In this document: positions 1 through 8,574 of the stretch, piece after piece
Layout: each line of letters begins with the position of its first letter
How positions within the stretch are numbered: the stretch's first letter is position 1
From: Aquirufa rosea
Lineage (GTDB): Bacteria; Bacteroidota; Bacteroidia; Cytophagales; Spirosomataceae
Length of the DNA stretch: 64,000 nucleotides
Reading direction: 5' to 3'
Assembly: GCF_004118285.1 (NCBI RefSeq)
Contig: NZ_SDHY01000007.1
Location: 92,668 to 156,667, forward strand
The notes under the pieces: generated by a model
Told to the model about the DNA's origin: nothing
Databases searched by the model: none
What the model saw: the letters and a program-made list of their open reading frames with translations, nothing else
Translations under genes and position numbers: made by a program

Positions 1-712
1 CGGTATTTTTTTGCTTAAATGCAATTAAATCAAAATTCCCCCATTGGGTAGGCATATCCACACCAATCTCTCTTTGAATTAAAGACTCCTTATCCAAACG
101 ATATTCGATCAAATCTTTGATGGTCACTAATTTTAAATCAAATTTATCTGCGATCCGACGAAGATCAGGCAATCGTGCCATACTACCATCCTCATTCAAT
201 ACTTCAATCAAAACACCCGATGGCTGGAATCCTGCTAATCGAGCAAAATCCATGGAGGCTTCTGTATGCCCTGTTCTGCGCAATACCCCTTCCGACTTAC
301 TTTTCAACGGAAAAATATGCCCAGGTCTTCCTAAATCACTAGGTTTAGTCATAGGATCTACCAATGCCTGAATGGTTTTCGCCCTATCTGAGGCTGAAAT
401 TCCAGTCGTGCAACCGTTGCCCAATAAATCCACAGATACGGTAAAAGGGGTTTCATGTGAGGTGGTATTATTATCCACCATCATTTCAAGACCTAAAGCA
501 CTACAACGGTCGTCTGTTAAAGATACGCACATCAAACCTCGTCCTTCTTTAATCATGAAGTTGACCAATTCAGGAGTAATAGCTTCCGAAGCGCATATCA
601 TATCACCCTCATTTTCCCGGTCCTCATCATCAGCGACAATGATAATCTTACCTTGTCGAATGTCTTCTATCGCATCTTCAATACGATCCAAGCGAATGGA
701 ATCTTCCTGCAT
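1..712 (-). CDS. ribBA: RibBA: 3,4-dihydroxy-2-butanone 4-phosphate synthase / GTP cyclohydrolase II (partial, cut by left edge)
   Basis: Reading the minus strand from an ATG at 712 gives 237 codons open to the window edge. The first ~200 residues are a complete RibB domain: the acidic motif [10 protein letters not shown] (residues 28-37) that binds Mg and ribulose 5-phosphate, and RTGHTE further on. After about residue 210 the sequence ([16 protein letters not shown]) enters the start of the GTP cyclohydrolase II domain, which lies outside the window. The protein would supply both precursors of riboflavin in the cytoplasm. It is divergent from the gldA-like gene, with a matched promoter box on each strand between them. 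No FMN riboswitch is visible in the 90-nt gap. Confidence 0.95.
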   Translation of the reverse strand, partial: MQEDSIRLDRIEDAIEDIRQGKIIIVADDEDRENEGDMICASEAITPELVNFMIKEGRGLMCVSLTDDRCSALGLEMMVDNNTTSHETPFTVSVDLLGNGCTTGISASDRAKTIQALVDPMTKPSDLGRPGHIFPLKSKSEGVLRRTGHTEASMDFARLAGFQPSGVLIEVLNEDGSMARLPDLRRIADKFDLKLVTIKDLIEYRLDKESLIQREIGVDMPTQWGNFDLIAFKQKNT

Positions 713-738
713 GTGTGTTAGCTTTATGAACCAAAACA

Positions 739-746
739 CAAAGGTA
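739..746 (-). promoter_or_regulatory. -7 promoter box of ribBA
   Basis: The plus strand reads CAAAGGTA, so the minus strand has TACCTTTG, a perfect match to the Bacteroidota -7 consensus TAnnTTTG, 26 nt upstream of the ribBA ATG. No TTG stands at the usual -33 distance. Confidence 0.6.
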
Positions 747-769
747 AACAGATTTAGTTCCCATTTTAC

Positions 770-777
770 TACCTTTG
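770..777 (+). promoter_or_regulatory. -7 promoter box of the gldA-like gene
   Basis: TACCTTTG matches TAnnTTTG exactly and lies 25 nt upstream of the ATG at 803. It is the same octamer as the ribBA box, in the opposite orientation. No clear -33 TTG. Confidence 0.6.
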
Positions 778-802
778 TCAGATAATCTATCCCGCATCAG
801 GC

Positions 803-1510
803 ATGTCGATTGAAGTTGTTTCACTTTCTAAAATCTATGGCAATCAAATTGCTGTAAATTCTGTTTCATTTCAAGCATCTGAAGGTCAAATCATTGGTTT
901 TTTAGGACCCAATGGTGCCGGAAAATCCAGTACCCTTAAAATGCTAGTAGGTCTTATTAAACCTAGCTCAGGCCATGCCAAAATACTAGGATTATCCATC
1001 GCAGAACATTCCTTAGAATTAGCCAGCAAAATAGGTTATTTAGCAGAAAACAATCCGCTATACCCAGATATGTATGTGCAGGAGTTTTTAGACTTCATTG
1101 GTAAAATTCATGGATTTCCCGCTGATAAAAGAAAGAAAAGAATCGAAGAGGTCATTGAATTAGTGGGCTTGAGACAAGAAAGAAAAAAGAAAATTGGGGA
1201 GTTGTCCAAGGGATACCAACAACGTGTGGGAATAGCTCAATCCATTTTTCATGATCCTTCAGTGCTGATTTTAGACGAGCCAACCAGTGGTCTTGATCCT
1301 AATCAAATGGCAGAAATCAGAACATTAATTCAATCCTTAAGCCCTGGAAAGATCATCTTATTTTCCAGTCACCTGCTGACTGAAGTAGAATCCATTTGCC
1401 ACAGAATCTTATTGATAAGTCAAGGAAATTTAGTGGCTGATTGTACCTTAAGTGAGGCAAAAAACTATCCGGGAGGGTTGGCCGCCTTCTTTAAAGATAA
1501 AACAGCTTAA
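803..1510 (+). CDS. gldA: ABC transporter ATP-binding protein, GldA-like (gliding motility)
   Basis: A single ABC ATPase domain of 235 aa: Walker A GPNGAGKSS (residues 34-42), signature LSKGYQQRV, Walker B followed by ILDEPTSGLDP, and the H-loop SSHLL. Closest by eye to GldA, the ATPase that in flavobacteria works with GldF and GldG in gliding motility and type IX secretion: it shares the start MSIEV-SK-YG and the YLxExNPLYxDxYVxEFL stretch. It is shorter than the roughly 300-aa flavobacterial GldA, lacking the C-terminal extension. No permease gene is adjacent; a GldG is encoded at 52.5 kb. A general GldA-like multidrug-type ATPase is the alternative. It ends 4 nt inside the convergent amidase gene. 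Confidence 0.72.
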   Translation: MSIEVVSLSKIYGNQIAVNSVSFQASEGQIIGFLGPNGAGKSSTLKMLVGLIKPSSGHAKILGLSIAEHSLELASKIGYLAENNPLYPDMYVQEFLDFIGKIHGFPADKRKKRIEEVIELVGLRQERKKKIGELSKGYQQRVGIAQSIFHDPSVLILDEPTSGLDPNQMAEIRTLIQSLSPGKIILFSSHLLTEVESICHRILLISQGNLVADCTLSEAKNYPGGLAAFFKDKTA

Positions 1511-2292
1511 TGCAGACTAAATGAATCGGCATCCAAATACGCCGGGAACTTTTCTCTGAAATCCAACAAGTCAGATTTAGAAATACTTAGTGTGTGAATA
1601 GCTGCTTGATCTGGCAAATGGGCTATTTCCTCACCTTTGAATGAAACCAAAGATGAATCTCCTTGATAAATCAAGTCATTACCATCTTTCCCTACTCGAT
1701 TAACTCCCATTACATATGCCAAATTTTCTATAGCTCTCGCTTTCAATAAGGTTGACCAAGCGTGCGCTCTAGCTGCAGGCCAATTAGCCACATAAATAGC
1801 CAAATCATAAGCCATTCCTACATTTCTAGACCAAACAGGGAAACGCAAATCATAGCAAACATATAAAGCAATGTTCCAAGATTTATAGGAAATAATAACT
1901 TGCTTTTCACCTGAGGTATAAAACTTATGCTCATTTCCCATTCGGAACAAATGGCGCTTGTTGTAGGTCTGAATTTTTCCATCAGGAAAAACGGCCAGCA
2001 AACGATTATAGAAGTGATTATTTTCTTTGATTTTAAGACTTCCGATCAATAGGACATCGAGCCGATTAGCCATCATTTGCATCCATTGCACCTGAACACC
2101 TTTGGGAAAATCGGCGCCTTCTGGACTCATACTAAATCCAGTAAGAAACATTTCAGGTAAAACTACCACATCTGTCCTACCTTGTAATGCTTGTAATCGC
2201 TCTTCCAATATGGCACAATTAGCTACAGGCTTATCCCAAATGATAGGAACCTGCGCCATACTCACCCTCAAATCTAGATTCGGGGAAACCAT
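1507..2292 (-). CDS. Omega-amidase, nitrilase superfamily (YafV-like)
   Basis: A carbon-nitrogen hydrolase of 261 aa. The catalytic triad can be placed: Glu47 in LPEMF, Lys112 in NKRHLF and Cys146 in VCYDLRFP. The motif order and the NKRHLFRMGNEHKFYTSG block are those of omega-amidases (YafV/Nit2), which hydrolyse alpha-ketoglutaramate and alpha-ketosuccinamate, by-products of glutamine and asparagine transamination. Cytoplasmic, with no signal peptide. The reading frame can be extended two codons to a TTG at 2298, but the ATG at 2292 is preferred. It is probably the last gene behind the DUF4270 gene (12 nt gap). Confidence 0.85.
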   Translation of the reverse strand: MVSPNLDLRVSMAQVPIIWDKPVANCAILEERLQALQGRTDVVVLPEMFLTGFSMSPEGADFPKGVQVQWMQMMANRLDVLLIGSLKIKENNHFYNRLLAVFPDGKIQTYNKRHLFRMGNEHKFYTSGEKQVIISYKSWNIALYVCYDLRFPVWSRNVGMAYDLAIYVANWPAARAHAWSTLLKARAIENLAYVMGVNRVGKDGNDLIYQGDSSLVSFKGEEIAHLPDQAAIHTLSISKSDLLDFREKFPAYLDADSFSLH

Positions 2293-2304
2293 GATCAAGC
2301 AATT

Positions 2305-3675
2305 TTATTTGGCTACGTAAGTGTAATACACTTTTAGTTTAATCTTACTGGCATCCAATGGCACATAACGAACATTCTCGCCGATGATTCGACTAAACCC
2401 TGAGGAATTAGTTGTAAGTGGACTTGTTACCAAAATAGCAAAATTCTTACGGTTATTCGAAATAATATTCTGAATAGCTGTCGTAATATTGAAGCTATAG
2501 GTTTTGTTCGAAAAATTAAAAGTAGAGGTCTGAGCGCCTGTTCCTCCTTCGGTCAACAAATATCGTAAACCATATGAATTTCTTAAGGTCCTATTCGAAG
2601 CATCCGTCTCAACCAAAGATAAAGATCCAAGCACTTTATCTAATTCATAACTATCGGCGGCAGGAATAACTAATTCTGCTTTGTTGATAGCTACATTTCC
2701 TTTGCCTTTTAAGTTTAGCAAATAGGGTATTTCAATTTTAGTAGCTAATCCAGTTCCTGACTGAACATAAGTGAGCATATTAGTCTGGGTAGCAGGTACT
2801 CGATCTCCCGGTTTTTTCAGATTAGCCAAAGCACCTGCACGGGTAATATTTATTTGATTAAATCTTCCATGGACTTCAGACACTAAGGCAGTAGATAAGC
2901 TAAAATAATAATTCACCGCATACTTCAAGGTATCATTTGGGTTATGGTAATGTAAAGTCATTACCGAATAAATAGGATTAATTCCTATTAAAGCTGCTCG
3001 GGCATCTGAAGTGGTCCGAAAATGCATGCCCTTGAAAAACTCCCTAAAACCTGGTCCACCCGCTGCAATGGTTTTATCTGTGTATTTACTCAATAATTCA
3101 CGCCCAAAAGCGGGATTCATTTTAAATCTTAAAGTATCAAATTTTAAAGAGTCACCATTGGCTGTTTTAGCTTTTACGGGACGCGGATAAAATGAATGTG
3201 TTCCAATCGGTGTAGGGTCATATCCTACACTAGAATGATTAAAATAATCTACAAATCGGCTCACACTATCTTTCAGGCGATAAACAGAAATAGTCTGCAT
3301 TTTCGTGGTATCACCAACATAAGAAGCATATACCAACTGCATCTTCAAAGAATCCAAAATAGATGTTTCCTTACTCTTCAGGGTATCCACATTGGCTATT
3401 TGAGTAAATGCCGATGCCGAAACTGTTCCTAAAATAGGATTTTGATATGACCCAATTTGGAAAGTATTTGTTTGATTCGTATAAATAGAATCGATTAAGA
3501 CCGTCGAAGACTGAATACTCAATGAATCTGTGTAATTCAGACCTACCTCCACACTAAATAAATCAGACCCAATTTCTTTGGGTAAATCACATGAAGAAAG
3601 GAAAAGGGAAAGAATCCCTACCCATTTAATTGCCGGCCAATTCCAAATACAATTTTTCGAAGAAATCGAGATCAT
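2305..3675 (-). CDS. DUF4270 family lipoprotein
   Basis: About 456 aa when started at the ATG at 3675. The N-terminus has a hydrophobic stretch ending in a lipobox-like FLSSC, so the mature protein is predicted to be lipid-anchored. The body (CDLPKEIGSDLF near the start, then beta-rich sequence and a C-terminal VYYTYVAK) matches DUF4270, a Bacteroidota family of unknown function usually next to a glycogen/starch-synthase-like gene, as here. The frame is open up to ATG 3747, but that would overlap the upstream gene by 122 nt; start 3675 still overlaps by 50 nt. The true start is uncertain. Confidence 0.8.
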   Translation of the reverse strand: MISISSKNCIWNWPAIKWVGILSLFLSSCDLPKEIGSDLFSVEVGLNYTDSLSIQSSTVLIDSIYTNQTNTFQIGSYQNPILGTVSASAFTQIANVDTLKSKETSILDSLKMQLVYASYVGDTTKMQTISVYRLKDSVSRFVDYFNHSSVGYDPTPIGTHSFYPRPVKAKTANGDSLKFDTLRFKMNPAFGRELLSKYTDKTIAAGGPGFREFFKGMHFRTTSDARAALIGINPIYSVMTLHYHNPNDTLKYAVNYYFSLSTALVSEVHGRFNQINITRAGALANLKKPGDRVPATQTNMLTYVQSGTGLATKIEIPYLLNLKGKGNVAINKAELVIPAADSYELDKVLGSLSLVETDASNRTLRNSYGLRYLLTEGGTGAQTSTFNFSNKTYSFNITTAIQNIISNNRKNFAILVTSPLTTNSSGFSRIIGENVRYVPLDASKIKLKVYYTYVAK

Positions 3676-4435
3676 TTTCGGCAATATTTTGATAGGTTTT
3701 TGATTTAAATTCATCAATGATGGATTGAATACGGTTATTTTCCGCATTTTCTAATGATACTACTTTATCGGCATATTCAGCCCCTATTTTAATGAAGGCA
3801 GAATAATCTGAATTTGCTAAACTGCTTAAATTATCGTCTTCAATTTCCCCTAATTTAACTTTCTCTAATAAATCTTCGTTAGAAAACGTAAAATCAAATT
3901 CAGAATTGTGAGGAGAGAAAATAGTTTTTGAGTCCTTAAAAATCGGATGATTTTTGTAATGCGTGGAAATATACAAGGGTACTAAACTAGACATCCAATC
4001 ATTGCAATGTACTACATCTGGTGACCATCCTAATTTAACCACGGTTTCTAGAGCACCTTTGCAAAAGAATGCTGCGCGCTCATGATTGTCCTCATAAAAA
4101 TCGCCCTCTTTATCCGTTAAAACGAATTTACGCTGGAAATAATCTTCATTATCAATAAAATACACCTGCAATTTCGCTGCTGGAATACTAGCCACTTTGA
4201 TGGTTAAAGGCTTTTCCTCTTCACCCATGGGAATAGTAATACCAGATAAACGAACGACTTCATGTAATCTGTTTTTGCGCTCATTGATAGAACCAAATCT
4301 TGGTACCAAGATTCGAATCTCCATTCCCCTCTCTTGCATGGCAGTAGGAAGGTTACGAACGAAGTCTGCAATTCTGGAGGTGTTAAGGAAAGGATCAACC
4401 TCACTCGAAACGTAAAGAATACGTAATTTGGACAT
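3626..4435 (-). CDS. Glycogen/starch synthase-like protein (short, GT5 N-terminal domain only)
   Basis: A 269-aa protein starting MSKLRILYVSSEVDPF, the beginning of a GT5 glycogen synthase N-terminal Rossmann domain; PDVVHCNDWMSSLVPLYI is the family HCHDW region. Full glycogen synthases have about 480 residues: the whole C-terminal ADP-glucose-binding domain is missing. The N-terminal KxGGL loop that contacts the nucleotide is replaced by NTSRIAD. Such short proteins are regularly annotated as glycogen/starch synthase in Bacteroidota next to DUF4270, but catalysis is doubtful. It overlaps the downstream DUF4270 gene, suggesting coupled expression. Confidence 0.75.
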   Translation of the reverse strand: MSKLRILYVSSEVDPFLNTSRIADFVRNLPTAMQERGMEIRILVPRFGSINERKNRLHEVVRLSGITIPMGEEEKPLTIKVASIPAAKLQVYFIDNEDYFQRKFVLTDKEGDFYEDNHERAAFFCKGALETVVKLGWSPDVVHCNDWMSSLVPLYISTHYKNHPIFKDSKTIFSPHNSEFDFTFSNEDLLEKVKLGEIEDDNLSSLANSDYSAFIKIGAEYADKVVSLENAENNRIQSIIDEFKSKTYQNIAENDLDFFEKLYLELAGN

Positions 4436-4476
4436 TCTAAATTGATTTAGGGGAAAATTATCCCAAAAAAACTTTG

Positions 4477-4484
4477 CAAAAATA
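4477..4484 (-). promoter_or_regulatory. Possible -7 box of the glycogen-synthase-like gene
   Basis: The plus strand reads CAAAAATA (minus TATTTTTG, a TAnnTTTG match), 41 nt upstream of the start at 4435. No TTG at the -33 position, and the region is A-rich, so chance is possible. Confidence 0.35.
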
Positions 4485-4568
4485 TAAAAAAATAATCGGA
4501 ATCCCGCTATATAATTTAGGCAAAGCTCTTTATTTTGCCTTTTGATTCCCTAAATCTATCCATAAAGC

Positions 4569-5561
4569 ATGTTAAAATCCGTTCTTAAGTATTTATTTTC
4601 CACTCTACTTGCTGCATCGCTATTATACTGGGCTTTTGCCGCAAGTCATTTGGAGTGGGAGGATATTTACCGGACTTTCTTGCAGGCAAATTACCGATGG
4701 GTATCTGTGGCCATCATCATTTCCCTCCTTTCTCATTGGCTAAGAGCTCTTCGCTGGGAACAACTTCTTGAAAGTTTATCGTATCAGCCGGGGCAATTGA
4801 GAACTTTATCAGCAGTCTTGATAGGCTATTTTGCCAACTTTATTGTTCCCCGCATGGGAGAAGTTTCCCGCTGTGGTTCTCTACAGAAAACGGCTGATAT
4901 CCCATTTGAAAAGTCTTTTGGAACAGTCATTACCGAACGAATTATTGATTTATTGGGCCTCGTAGGAATAGTCGGAATCACCTTTCTGGTTGAATGGAAG
5001 CCCATTCAAGCCTTTCTATTCCCGCACACAGAAACACCGCCCTTGAGCCTCATAGCGGGGCTCATTGTGATAGCTTTGATCGGACTCATTACCTTATGGT
5101 TTACCAAAGATTTTATCTTGGCTAAATGGGAAGTTCTTTCAAAAAGTTCTAAAGTTGGCCAAATACTTTCTGGTTGGATTGACGGGATCATCAGCATCAA
5201 GGGTGTAAAGAAACCTGGACTTTTCCTCCTATACACAGCAGCCATCTGGTTAGCTTATTTTTTAAATGCCTACACCTTGCTTTTAGCTTTTAACAGTACG
5301 GAAAACTTAGGCTTGGCAGCAGGCCTCAGTATTTTGGTCATGGGGACTTTCGGTATGGCTACACCTACCCAAGGTGGGATTGGAGCCTATCACAGCTTAG
5401 TGGCTTCTACCTTAGTATTGTACCAAATCGACATCAAAGAAGCGACCGCCCTAGCTACATTTTTTCATGGAACTCAAATGGCAACCATCTTGTTATTTGG
5501 GGGTATTAGCTTTATTTTAACTCTTTTCTTACCTAAAAAAATTAATCGTGTCAATTCTTAG
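4569..5561 (+). CDS. Lysylphosphatidylglycerol synthase TM-region / UPF0104 flippase-like membrane protein
   Basis: A 330-aa integral membrane protein with about eight hydrophobic segments, beginning with LFSTLLAASLLYWAF. The motifs RALRWEQLL, GYFANFIVPRMGEVSRC and GTFGMATPTQGGIGAYHSLV are those of the UPF0104/AglD family, related to the flippase part of MprF. The substrate is unknown; a role in moving or modifying lipids of the inner membrane is inferred from the family. It overlaps rfaE2 by 14 nt, so the two are translationally coupled. In other Bacteroidota I recall panC/panD near this gene pair; they are absent here. Confidence 0.8.
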   Translation: MLKSVLKYLFSTLLAASLLYWAFAASHLEWEDIYRTFLQANYRWVSVAIIISLLSHWLRALRWEQLLESLSYQPGQLRTLSAVLIGYFANFIVPRMGEVSRCGSLQKTADIPFEKSFGTVITERIIDLLGLVGIVGITFLVEWKPIQAFLFPHTETPPLSLIAGLIVIALIGLITLWFTKDFILAKWEVLSKSSKVGQILSGWIDGIISIKGVKKPGLFLLYTAAIWLAYFLNAYTLLLAFNSTENLGLAAGLSILVMGTFGMATPTQGGIGAYHSLVASTLVLYQIDIKEATALATFFHGTQMATILLFGGISFILTLFLPKKINRVNS

Positions 5562-6030
5562 TGAACATAAAATACATAACCTAAGTGAAGCGTTAGAGAT
5601 TAGACAAAAATGGAAAAATGATCATCAAAAGGTTGTTTTCACCAATGGCTGTTTTGACATCTTACATTTGGGACATGTGGATTACCTGGAAAAATCTAGC
5701 CAAGCAGGTGATAAAATGATTGTAGCCGTGAATTCTGACCGATCTGTTAGAGAACTGAAAGGTCCGGAAAGACCGGTGAACTCAGAATATGCACGTGCCC
5801 GATTGATTGCCGCTTTAGGATTTGTATCCATGGTGATTATTTTTGACGAAGAAACACCGCTTGAATTGATCAAAACGCTTTTGCCCGATGTTTTAATCAA
5901 AGGAAATGATTATACGATTGATACCATCGTGGGTTCAAAAGAAGTTCTGGCAGCCGGTGGTGAAGTGAGCACCATTGATTTAGTACCCAATTATTCAACC
6001 ACAGGAATTATAAACAAACTTAAAAAATAA
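5548..6030 (+). CDS. rfaE2: D-glycero-beta-D-manno-heptose 1-phosphate adenylyltransferase (RfaE domain II type)
   Basis: A 160-aa cytidylyltransferase-fold protein. FTNGCFDILHLGH carries the HxGH nucleotide-binding motif (His40, His43); the later KGNDY and GGEVSTIDLVPNYSTTGII stretches match the adenylyltransferase half of HldE. It activates heptose 1-phosphate with ATP to ADP-heptose for lipopolysaccharide core synthesis. The kinase half is not in the window. Translation starts at GTG 5548, inside the end of the upstream membrane-protein gene; no in-frame ATG precedes the conserved domain. Confidence 0.88.
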   Translation: MSILSEHKIHNLSEALEIRQKWKNDHQKVVFTNGCFDILHLGHVDYLEKSSQAGDKMIVAVNSDRSVRELKGPERPVNSEYARARLIAALGFVSMVIIFDEETPLELIKTLLPDVLIKGNDYTIDTIVGSKEVLAAGGEVSTIDLVPNYSTTGIINKLKK

Positions 6031-6034
6031 ACCA

Positions 6035-6727
6035 ATGACAGGAATATATGTATTAACACTCCTATTTGGGGTTATCGGAATGATGATTTCTTGGAGATTA
6101 AAATCTAAATTCAAACAATATTCAGAAGTTCCATTACAGAGTAATCATTCCGGCCAAGAAATTGCCGAAAAAATGCTTCGTGATCACGGAATATATGATG
6201 TAAAAGTAATATCGGTGGACGGTCAATTGACTGACCATTATAACCCAACTGATAAAACAGTAAACCTTAGTGCGGATGTCTTCCACGGAAGAAATGCCGC
6301 AGCTGCAGCTGTTGCTGCTCACGAATGCGGTCACGCAGTACAGCATGCTCAGGCCTATGCATTTTTGCAGTTTAGAAGTGCTATGGTTCCCCTGTTAAAT
6401 ATCGCTAATGGCTTCATGCCTATTTTATTAATGATAGGTATGATGATTTTGTATTCGACAGGAAACCCTACTTTGCTCAGCATTGGTGTAGCCTTATTTG
6501 CCTTGGCTACCCTATTCAGCTTTGTCACCTTACCCGTGGAATTCGACGCTTCCAACCGTGCCTTAGCCTGGATAAAGAATAATCAAATTGTTACCCCCAA
6601 AGAATATGAAATGTCAAAAGATGCACTTTGGTGGGCAGCTATGACTTATGTAGTAGCAGCATTGGCCATGTTGGCTCAATTACTTTACTATATAAACTTA
6701 CTGGGAGGTCGAAGAAGTAACGACTAA
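6035..6727 (+). CDS. yugP: Zinc-dependent membrane protease, YugP family
   Basis: A 230-aa protein with an N-terminal membrane segment (residues 3-20) and two or three C-terminal ones. AAHECGHAVQHA contains the HExxH zinc motif (His96, Glu97, His100), and FVTLPVEFDASNRALAW is the family's second conserved block. Start 4 nt after rfaE2, same operon. A membrane-bound metallopeptidase of the YugP family; its physiological substrate is not known. A strong terminator follows directly. Confidence 0.9.
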   Translation: MTGIYVLTLLFGVIGMMISWRLKSKFKQYSEVPLQSNHSGQEIAEKMLRDHGIYDVKVISVDGQLTDHYNPTDKTVNLSADVFHGRNAAAAAVAAHECGHAVQHAQAYAFLQFRSAMVPLLNIANGFMPILLMIGMMILYSTGNPTLLSIGVALFALATLFSFVTLPVEFDASNRALAWIKNNQIVTPKEYEMSKDALWWAAMTYVVAALAMLAQLLYYINLLGGRRSND

Positions 6728-6760
6728 AAAAAAGGGGCCAATTAAATTGGCCCCTTTTTT
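6725..6760. terminator. Bidirectional rho-independent terminator between yugP and the permease gene
   Basis: A GGGGCCAAT / ATTGGCCCC stem with loop TAA (6734-6754) is preceded by a run of A and followed by six T, so it works for both convergent genes. Confidence 0.93.
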
Positions 6761-8471
6761 ATGCTTGAAGTTTGCTCTTCCGATAGCTGTAACTAAAGTA
6801 AATTATAAATCCAGCAATACACCAATACATGAATCTCTCCCAATTAGTGGCACCCATTTGCGTCATCAAATACAAATTGACTAATAAGCCTAAAACAGGT
6901 ATCAAGGACAAACGCTTGGTGATACTAAAATATGCGATAAACAACCAAATGAGGAAAAATGCGGACATCAAAAAATGATCAGCTCTAGCCCCACCTGACC
7001 AATGTGCGTTCCAATAACTTAACCAAGCTGCTGAGGATGGCAAATACAAGTATAAAGAAAAAATCAAGGCTAGTCCTACCCAATAACTCGAATTAATATA
7101 AGGAATTTTAAATTTGGATTTCTGTTGATTTTCTGGATCTAAATCAAGAATAAGTACCCCTCCACATACCAAAACAAAGGCAAATAATGTTCCTATACTA
7201 CTTAAATTGATTACTTCTTCCAGATTGGCAAACAAGGCAGGTATTCCTACCAATACTCCTGTCATGATGGTGGAGAATGAAGGTGTTCGATAACGTGGAT
7301 GAATTCTGGAAAAGGCTTTAGGCAATAATCCATCCCTTGACATCGTCATCCAAATGCGTGGCTGGCCCAATTGATATACTAACAATGCACTAGTCAAAGC
7401 AATGACAGCACTGGCGGCAACTACTCCCGCTACGCCATGTAAACCTACTTCAGTAAACATATAGGCCAATGGATCCTCGATACCCGCCAAGGAGGCAGAG
7501 GGTACTATTCCAGTTAGGACCAGTGTTACCAAGACATATAAAACCGTGCAAATTATTAAGGCCCACATCATGGCCTTGGGAATATCTCTTTGAGGATTTT
7601 TACATTCTTCAGCCGTGGTGGAAATGGAATCAAAACCAATGTAAGCAAAACAAACAGCTGCCACACTCTTCAGCACACCGCTAATGCCATTAGGTGCAAA
7701 TGGAGACCAATTCTCCACTTGTACATAAAATGCGCCTACACCTACTACGATTAAAATTACTAATAGTTTTAGTACAACCAGGATATTATTCATATTCTTG
7801 GTTTCACGAATTCCAATATACACCAAATAGGTGATAGCCGCTGTAATGATTAAAGCTGGAATATTTGCTACGAAATGCCACCCTAAAATAACTGGAGCCG
7901 TATCATAAGCCGTAAAACCTTCACGAACATTAACCGATAAGGTTTTAAAATCAATTCCCTGAGCAAAAGCCGTTTGGGCCTCTTGATAAGCTCTCTTGGC
8001 CGACAAAAAATCCATGGTCAAATAATCAGGAATATGGTATCCTAAACCCTCCACCAAATCGACAAAATACTTTGACCAAGAAATGGCTACCGCTACATTA
8101 GAAATGGCGTATTCCAATAAAAGATTCCAGCCCAAAATCCAAGCTACAATTTCACCAAGGCTGGTATAAGCATAAGTATAAGCGCTTCCACTGATGGGCA
8201 CTGTAGCCGCAAAACGCGCATAGCAGAAGGCCGTAAACATACAGGCAACTGCAGTAAATACAAATAATAAGGAAACTGCAGGTCCACCATTTGCGGATGC
8301 TTGACCTATGGCAGAAAAAATACTGGCACCGATGATGGCCGCCACCCCTAAAAAAGTCAGATCTCGAACACCTAAATTTCGAACCATGGACCCACCTTCC
8401 AGCTTTTCGATCTCAATTTGATCAGCAACTATTTTATCTATGGATTTTTTTCTAAAAAAGGAGGAATTCAT
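6759..8471 (-). CDS. Amino acid permease, APC superfamily (cationic amino acid transporter-like)
   Basis: A 570-aa inner-membrane protein with 12 or more hydrophobic segments. The start of TM1, GVAAIIGASIFSAIGQASANGGPAV, has the unwound-helix motif of APC transporters; SGSAYTYAYTSLGEIVAWILGWNLLLEYAISN and FAYIGFDSISTTAEECKNPQRDIPKAM are typical of the CAT/YfnA branch. It probably imports or exchanges amino acids with protons; the substrate cannot be read from the sequence. The stretch between TM4 and TM5 (about residues 150-190) is longer than usual. Single gene with its own upstream region shared with the divergent glycosyltransferase. Confidence 0.88.
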   Translation of the reverse strand: MNSSFFRKKSIDKIVADQIEIEKLEGGSMVRNLGVRDLTFLGVAAIIGASIFSAIGQASANGGPAVSLLFVFTAVACMFTAFCYARFAATVPISGSAYTYAYTSLGEIVAWILGWNLLLEYAISNVAVAISWSKYFVDLVEGLGYHIPDYLTMDFLSAKRAYQEAQTAFAQGIDFKTLSVNVREGFTAYDTAPVILGWHFVANIPALIITAAITYLVYIGIRETKNMNNILVVLKLLVILIVVGVGAFYVQVENWSPFAPNGISGVLKSVAAVCFAYIGFDSISTTAEECKNPQRDIPKAMMWALIICTVLYVLVTLVLTGIVPSASLAGIEDPLAYMFTEVGLHGVAGVVAASAVIALTSALLVYQLGQPRIWMTMSRDGLLPKAFSRIHPRYRTPSFSTIMTGVLVGIPALFANLEEVINLSSIGTLFAFVLVCGGVLILDLDPENQQKSKFKIPYINSSYWVGLALIFSLYLYLPSSAAWLSYWNAHWSGGARADHFLMSAFFLIWLFIAYFSITKRLSLIPVLGLLVNLYLMTQMGATNWERFMYWCIAGFIIYFSYSYRKSKLQA

Positions 8472-8505
8472 GGATTTAATGAGGTTGATGTGTCGTAAAG
8501 TTTAG

Positions 8506-8513
8506 CAAAAATA
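8506..8513 (-). promoter_or_regulatory. Possible -7 box of the permease gene
   Basis: The plus strand reads CAAAAATA (minus TATTTTTG), matching TAnnTTTG, 34 nt upstream of the ATG at 8471. No TTG at the -33 distance. Confidence 0.4.
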
Positions 8514-8551
8514 CATCTTTCCCAAACAAATTCTAATTTGATGCTTTTACT

Positions 8552-8559
8552 TACCTTTG
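8552..8559 (+). promoter_or_regulatory. -7 promoter box of the glycosyltransferase gene
   Basis: TACCTTTG, an exact TAnnTTTG match, 15 nt before the ATG at 8575. This decides the start: a longer frame from a TTG at 8557 would begin inside the promoter. Confidence 0.55.
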
Positions 8560-8574
8560 CAGGAAAGTAATCCT

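Noticed and set aside
117..785. Two plus-strand frames at the left edge
   Set aside because: They are antisense shadows of ribBA, whose own frame is fully conserved.
713..802. FMN riboswitch in front of ribBA
   Set aside because: The gap is only 90 nt, shared with a divergent promoter, and none of the RFN conserved words are present.
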